Of a stretch of DNA of 64,000 nucleotides, positions 60,208 through 64,000 are shown one piece after another. The stretch is taken from NCBI GenBank assembly GCA_963818505.1, contig CAWFSJ010000001.1, forward strand, positions 682,001 to 746,000. The letters are read 5' to 3'. The position numbers were made by a program, and so were the translations under genes. The notes under the pieces are model-generated. The model was not told the DNA's origin, searched no databases, and saw only the letters and a program-made list of their open reading frames with translations. Source of the stretch: JADKAV01 sp963818505. GTDB lineage: Bacteria; Actinomycetota; Actinomycetes; S36-B12; UBA10799. Position 1 is the stretch's first letter; every line of letters begins with the position of its first letter.

Positions 60208-60582
60208 GGCGAGTCGGTCTGTAAGCCGGATTCTGTGCCTCAACCGTGGCCGAGGCGACGGCCATCTGTCTGGGGCCACCGTCTCCGATGACCTCGATGC
60301 AGCCCACCTGCAGACATCGAGCGGGCAGCTCGTCTGCACAGGCACCGAAGTGCCCTCTTGGCCTTGCTCCGGACGGGGTTTACCTAGCCGCGACTGTTGC
60401 CAGCCGCGCTGGTGGTCTCTTACACCACCGTTTCACCCTTACCGACTCGGAAGTCGGCGGTCTGCTTTCTGTTGCACTGTTCCCGCGGGTCGCCCCGGGT
60501 GGGTGTTACCCACCGTCCTGCCCTGTGGAGTCCGGACTTTCCTCGACTGCTTGCGCAACCGCGGCCGCCCGACCGACTCGCC
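60208..60582 (-). ncRNA. rnpB: RNase P RNA, bacterial type A
   Basis: Catalytic RNA of RNase P, which matures tRNA 5' ends; 375 nt. The ends form the P1 helix: 12 perfect pairs between 60571-60582 (5' end, GGCGAGTCGGTC on the minus strand) and 60208-60219. The universal cores are present: GAGGAAAGTCCGGACTCC after the 5' domain (plus-strand complement about 60528-60545), the P15/L15 CCA-binding loop region AGGTAAACCCC (about 60376-60388), and ACAGAATCCGGCTTA near the 3' end, which pairs with the first core as P4. On the minus strand TACACT (60595-60590) lies seven bases before the 5' end as the -10. It points away from the HNH copy and toward the integrase remnant. Confidence 0.96.
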
Positions 60583-60652
60583 ATTATCGAGTGTACGCAT
60601 GGGGCAATGGTGGGGGTCCCGGACGACGGGGGCGGCACGAGAACCCACCCCG

Positions 60653-61832
60653 GATGCGGGTTTCCACAGGCTGTTTTCGGCGGCAACAAGTTGTCGTACC
60701 CCTGTTCTAATGTTGCTGCATGGATGTTCACCAGGCCTGGGATCTGCTGCAAACCGCCGGCGCGGATCCACTCGAGGTCGCCCGCGCGGCCGAGACAGTG
60801 AAAGCCTTCAGCGACGCCCGCCAGATCAGCGCCATCAACCAGGTCGCCGAGCACAACCCGGTCGTGTTCGACCCCAGCGGGCACCCGTGCGACCCCGCCC
60901 CCGCCGAGATCGCCTGCGCCCTAGCCTGGACCCCTGCCACCGCCAGCCGCCGGGTGGACCTGGCACAAGAACTGCACGAAGAACTACCCATGGTCCTCGA
61001 CGCGCTATCCAGCGGGCACCTCGACCTCGGCAAGGCCCAGGAGATCGCCCACGGCACCGTGGCCATGACAGCGCAGGGCCGCGCCGCCTTGGCCCAGGCC
61101 GCCTGCCACTACGCGCCCACCCACACCCGCGGACAACTACGGGCATGGCTGGCCCGGCACATCGCCACCATCGAACCCGAAGCCGCCGAACACCGACGCA
61201 AACAAGCCCGCAAAGACCGCCGGGTGTGGGTACGCCCCGAAACCGACGGGATGGCCTCCCTCGGGGCCTACCTCACCGCCGAAGAAGCCCAAACCTGCTA
61301 CGACAGCCTGCGCCTCGCCGCCAGCAACACCGACGGGCCCGTCGACGCCGCCCGCGCCGACGAACTCGTCGCCCGACTCACCGGCACACCAGCCGACCAG
61401 CCCATCCCCGTGCAGATACTCATCACCCCTGCCGGCCACGAACTCGCCGGCTACGGCCCGATCAGCCAGACCCACGCCCACCAACTCTGCGACGGCACCG
61501 CGCGTATCCGCCTGGACAAACCCCAGCCCAGCACCCAATACCGGCCCAGCCCCACCCTCACCCGCTACGTCAAGACCCGCGACCGGCACTGCCGCTTCCC
61601 CGGCTGCCGACGCCCCGCCATGCACTGCGACCTCGACCATAGGACACCGCACCCCATCGGCGCCACAAGCGCGGCGAACCTCCAATGCCTGTGCCGCTAC
61701 CACCACCGACTCAAAACCCACACCAACTGGAAAGTGAGCGCCGCACCCCACGGCACCCTCACCTGGACCAGCCCAACCGGGCGAACCTACCGCTCCTACC
61801 TCGAAGACCCCTGAAACCACGCGGCGCACCGC
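60653..61832 (+). repeat. 1.18-kb duplicated HNH element, copy 2
   Basis: Direct copy of 45267-46445 with one extra T in the upstream segment (TGTTTTCGG against TGTTTCGG) and three substitutions. The left edge is 58 bases upstream of the rnpB -10 box, so it may have altered the upstream region of that promoter. Confidence 0.92.
60720..61814 (+). CDS. DUF222/13E12-type HNH endonuclease (copy 2)
   Basis: Encodes a 364-residue protein identical to the one at 45333. The three nucleotide differences (61391 C to A, 61505 C to T, 61709 C to A relative to copy 1) are all in third codon positions and silent (Pro, Arg, Arg). DUF222 helical region and the complete HNH motif (CDLDH ... NLQCLCRYHHRLK) are intact, as is the TAATGT box six bases before the ATG. 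Both copies therefore appear functional. Confidence 0.93.
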   Translation: MDVHQAWDLLQTAGADPLEVARAAETVKAFSDARQISAINQVAEHNPVVFDPSGHPCDPAPAEIACALAWTPATASRRVDLAQELHEELPMVLDALSSGHLDLGKAQEIAHGTVAMTAQGRAALAQAACHYAPTHTRGQLRAWLARHIATIEPEAAEHRRKQARKDRRVWVRPETDGMASLGAYLTAEEAQTCYDSLRLAASNTDGPVDAARADELVARLTGTPADQPIPVQILITPAGHELAGYGPISQTHAHQLCDGTARIRLDKPQPSTQYRPSPTLTRYVKTRDRHCRFPGCRRPAMHCDLDHRTPHPIGATSAANLQCLCRYHHRLKTHTNWKVSAAPHGTLTWTSPTGRTYRSYLEDP

Positions 61833-62023
61833 GCCACCCATGCTGCAGAACGGCAACTAAGTTGCCCGATTCCAACATTGCCTCGCAAGCGGGCGACCAT
61901 GACGGCCCGGTCTTCAGCGAGCACGGTTTAGGCCAACCTGAGTAATTCGATTCCGGCCGTACCGAATAGCCTGTTTCCAGAACCCGTGGGGGGTATCTGA
62001 ACCTTGACTGAGAGGACCGTCTG

Positions 62024-62566
62024 ATGATCGGTTTCACCCGTCCCGCCGCCGCAATTTGCGCAACGCTGCTGGGCCTTGGCGCCCTTACTGCTTGTTCGTC
62101 GGACGACGCGACTACGGCCGAGTCGGCCTCGCCAACAGACGCATGCGCGCTGACAGTAAGCGACCCCTGGGTCAAGGCGACGGACACTGAGATGACCGGC
62201 GCCTTCGGCATGATCGAGAACCCGACGGACGCTGACGTCACTATCACGGGTGCATCAAGCCCATCGGCGGGGAAGATGGAGATCCACGAGGTCGTCGACC
62301 AGGACGGGGCGATGGTGATGCAGCCCAAGGAGGGTGGCTTGGTCGTGGCGGCCGGCGGGTCCGCGACACTCCAGCCGGGGGCCGACCACCTGATGCTCAT
62401 GGCGCTGCCCGCCGAGATCAAGGCCGGCGACGAGGTTGAGATCACCGCAGCCTGCAGCACGGGTGGCAGCTTCACCTGGACCAGCGTGGCCAAGCCGTTC
62501 GAAGGCGGGGCTGAGGCGTACGTTCCGGCCGAAGGCTCCATGGAGCCCAGCGCTTCGCCGAGCTGA
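62024..62566 (+). CDS. PCu(A)C copper chaperone lipoprotein
   Basis: Extracytoplasmic copper-binding lipoprotein of 180 residues. Lipobox LGALTAC (lipid Cys 24), then a cupredoxin-like PCu(A)C domain: DPWVKATDTEMTGAFGMIEN, the ligand set H-x10-M and H-x-M in MEIHEVVDQDGAMVMQPKEG and PGADHLMLMAL. These Met and His residues carry Cu(I) to cytochrome oxidase or other cuproenzymes. The C-terminal tail is Ser/Pro-rich. ATG at 62024 with GAGAGGA upstream. It is followed by a DyP peroxidase 11 bases later, so copper and peroxidase export are linked in one operon. Confidence 0.92.
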   Translation: MIGFTRPAAAICATLLGLGALTACSSDDATTAESASPTDACALTVSDPWVKATDTEMTGAFGMIENPTDADVTITGASSPSAGKMEIHEVVDQDGAMVMQPKEGGLVVAAGGSATLQPGADHLMLMALPAEIKAGDEVEITAACSTGGSFTWTSVAKPFEGGAEAYVPAEGSMEPSASPS

Positions 62567-62577
62567 CAGGAGAGCCA

Positions 62578-63807
62578 GTGAGCAAAGCCTCCAAAGACTC
62601 TGGGTTGACTCGGCGCGGGTTGCTGGGCGGCATCGCGCTGGGCGCCGGGGGTCTGGTCGTGGGCGGTGCTGCGGGTTACGCGGTGGCTGCGGACGACGTC
62701 GCAGACCCATCTCCCACCACCCTCGGCTCCGCAACTGAGAACTGCTTCGGGCAACACCAGGCTGGCATAGATACCGCCCGCCAGTCAGTCGCGAGGCTCG
62801 TCGCTCTCGATCTGCGCAAGGAGGTGGACCTCGAGGCACTGCGACGCCTGATGCGGCTGCTCACCGACGACATCGTCCGCCTGACCTCTGGACGCGCGGC
62901 ATTGGCCGACCCAACCGCTGAGCTCGCCGCTGTCCCCGCCCGACTGACGGTGACGGTCGGCTTCGGACGAGGCCTGCTGAACGCCGCGGGGATGGCTGAG
63001 AAGGCACCAACGTGGCTGGCCGAGGGACTCCCCAAATTCTCGATCGACGAACTGCAGCCCGCGTGGTCGGGTGGGGATCTACTGCTGCAAGTGGCAGCAG
63101 AGGACCCGGTAACGGTTTCTCATGCAGTCCGGGTGTTGGTGACCGACGCCCGGCCATTCGCGACGGTGCGCTGGGTGCAATCGGGCTTCCACCGGCCAGC
63201 GAACACCGCCTCCGCCACGGCCACTGGACGCAATCTGATGGGCCAGATCGACGGCACGGTCAATCCCCAGGGCGGAAGTGACGACCTCGCCCGGGTCGTG
63301 TGGCTACCCCCCGACGGCCAACCGGAATGGCTGCGCGGTGGCACAGCGGTGGTCGTTCGTCGCATCGCGATCGATCTGAAGACGTGGGGCGGGATGGACC
63401 AGAACGCCAAGGAGGAGGCGATCGGCCGCACACTTGCCGACGGTGCGCCTTTGACGGGAGGCACCGAGTTCACCGCCCCTGACTTCGAGGCAGTCGACGC
63501 GAACGGTTTCGAGGTCATTCCGGCGACCTCGCACATGCGACTGGCCCACGCGCAGGCCAGCAACGACCGCATCCTGCGCCGGCCGTACAACTACGACGAT
63601 GGACTGGACAGCAACGGCGATCCCGAGACCGGTCTGCTGTTCGTGGCGTACATGGCCGATCCGCAGGAACAGTTCGTGCCCATTCAGAGACGCCTCGCCG
63701 AGGCTGACGTGCTCAACGTCTGGACGACGCCCATCGGGTCAGCGCTGTTCGCCGTTCCGCCGGGGTTCACCGAAGGCGAATACCTGGGCCAGAGCCTGCT
63801 GGCGTAA
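62578..63807 (+). CDS. Tat-exported DyP-type peroxidase (EfeB-like)
   Basis: Haem peroxidase of 409 residues. N-terminal twin-arginine signal LTRRGLLGGIALGAGGLVVG. The DyP signature GxxDG is in NLMGQIDGTVNPQ, where the Asp is the distal acid; the proximal haem His is in PATSHMRLAHAQA, and the distal Arg region follows in RILRRPYNYDDG. The C-terminal LLFVAYMADPQEQFVPIQ is also conserved. EfeB-type members take iron from haem or oxidise dyes; neither EfeU nor EfeO is in the window, and the partner is a copper chaperone instead. GTG at 62578 with CAGGAG six bases upstream. Confidence 0.94.
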   Translation: MSKASKDSGLTRRGLLGGIALGAGGLVVGGAAGYAVAADDVADPSPTTLGSATENCFGQHQAGIDTARQSVARLVALDLRKEVDLEALRRLMRLLTDDIVRLTSGRAALADPTAELAAVPARLTVTVGFGRGLLNAAGMAEKAPTWLAEGLPKFSIDELQPAWSGGDLLLQVAAEDPVTVSHAVRVLVTDARPFATVRWVQSGFHRPANTASATATGRNLMGQIDGTVNPQGGSDDLARVVWLPPDGQPEWLRGGTAVVVRRIAIDLKTWGGMDQNAKEEAIGRTLADGAPLTGGTEFTAPDFEAVDANGFEVIPATSHMRLAHAQASNDRILRRPYNYDDGLDSNGDPETGLLFVAYMADPQEQFVPIQRRLAEADVLNVWTTPIGSALFAVPPGFTEGEYLGQSLLA

Positions 63808-63856
63808 GGCCCCCCGAGTTGTCGCGTTGTCACCGGTCACAATCCGCAATTGATGC

Positions 63857-63893
63857 GTTGTTGCTGTTTTCAGCGAACGGAACCAGCAACAAC
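63857..63893. repeat. Inverted repeat in the 3' intergenic region
   Basis: GTTGTTGCTG (63857-63866) and CAGCAACAAC (63884-63893) with a 17-base loop, inside a larger imperfect palindrome (about 63818-63931). It shares the GTTGT- and AGCGAA-type words of the dispersed repeat at 3211 but is not a copy. Confidence 0.55.
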
Positions 63894-63953
63894 ACAACAC
63901 CTCAGGGCTACGGGCCTTAACAACGCAACACCCGAATCGAGCCGGACAAAGGT

Positions 63954-63992
63954 CGAGGGGCTCCTCTCAGTATGGGTGAGAGGAGCCCCTCG
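63954..63992. terminator. Strong hairpin terminator
   Basis: Sixteen perfect pairs, CGAGGGGCTCCTCTCA (63954-63969) with TGAGAGGAGCCCCTCG (63977-63992), loop of seven. Could end transcription of the DyP operon or of a convergent gene beyond the window. Confidence 0.85.
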
Positions 63993-64000
63993 GCACGTTC

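Noticed and set aside
60208..60582. Highly structured non-coding block that first looked like a novel RNA
   Set aside because: The P1 helix and universal cores identify it as ordinary RNase P RNA.

Overview
The window is high-GC DNA from a free-living actinobacterium, probably class Actinomycetes; a finer placement is not supported. Lineage markers are a MapB-type methionine aminopeptidase, a polyphosphate-glucokinase-like ROK kinase, two F420-dependent NADP reductase homologues, a homologue of the mycothiol-linked nitroreductase Rv2466c, PspC-fused sensor kinase, 13E12/DUF222 HNH proteins and many leaderless-type starts. No tRNA, 16S/23S rRNA, CRISPR array or complete prophage is visible; the only confident RNA gene is RNase P RNA (rnpB) on the minus strand at about 60.2-60.6 kb.

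Layout. 0-6.2 kb: TetR/MFS efflux pair with a palindromic operator, panB, an F420 reductase homologue, map and a polyphosphate-glucokinase-like gene. 6.2-15.2 kb: MarR regulator and a galactoside block (GH36 alpha-galactosidase, galK-galT, divergent GH1 beta-glycosidase) interrupted by an operon of three tiny proteins and a stress-type amphipathic helical protein. 15.2-18.1 kb: a self-contained zinc module znuA-znuC-znuB-zur with a Zur-like box in its promoter. 18.1-18.4 kb: a nested inverted-repeat element. 18.7-29.8 kb: aquaporin, truncated alcohol dehydrogenase, F420 reductase homologue, PhaC-like hydrolase, DEAD-box helicase, L,D-transpeptidase, SDR, and a substrate-binding/VWA protein with a coiled-coil partner. 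29.8-33.1 kb: PspC-type two-component system divergent from a PspC membrane protein. 33.2-38.5 kb: a BASS transporter fused to two UspA domains, acyl-CoA synthetase, SDR and the Rv2466c homologue.

38.6-60.1 kb is an accessory, secretion-rich region: four large exported proteins (837, 795, 1073 and 813 aa), several small exported proteins, a potassium channel, and then a stretch (53.2-60.1 kb) in which four successive loci are disrupted by single-base frame changes or truncation (GH17-like glycosidase, quinoprotein-like propeller, exported protein, tyrosine recombinase). Three of the large exported proteins share a C-terminal domain of about 95 residues with a T-N-A-G-x-K core that I do not recognise; this is the best candidate for something undescribed. 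A 1.18-kb element coding for an HNH protein occurs twice in direct orientation (45.27 and 60.65 kb), bracketing most of this region; the two copies encode identical proteins.

62.0-63.8 kb carries a PCu(A)C copper-chaperone lipoprotein followed by a Tat-exported DyP peroxidase. Two structural habits recur: start/stop overlaps (ATGA, GTGA, TGATG) inside operons, and a TAnnnT box 6-7 bases before the start codon at operon heads, implying widespread leaderless transcription.
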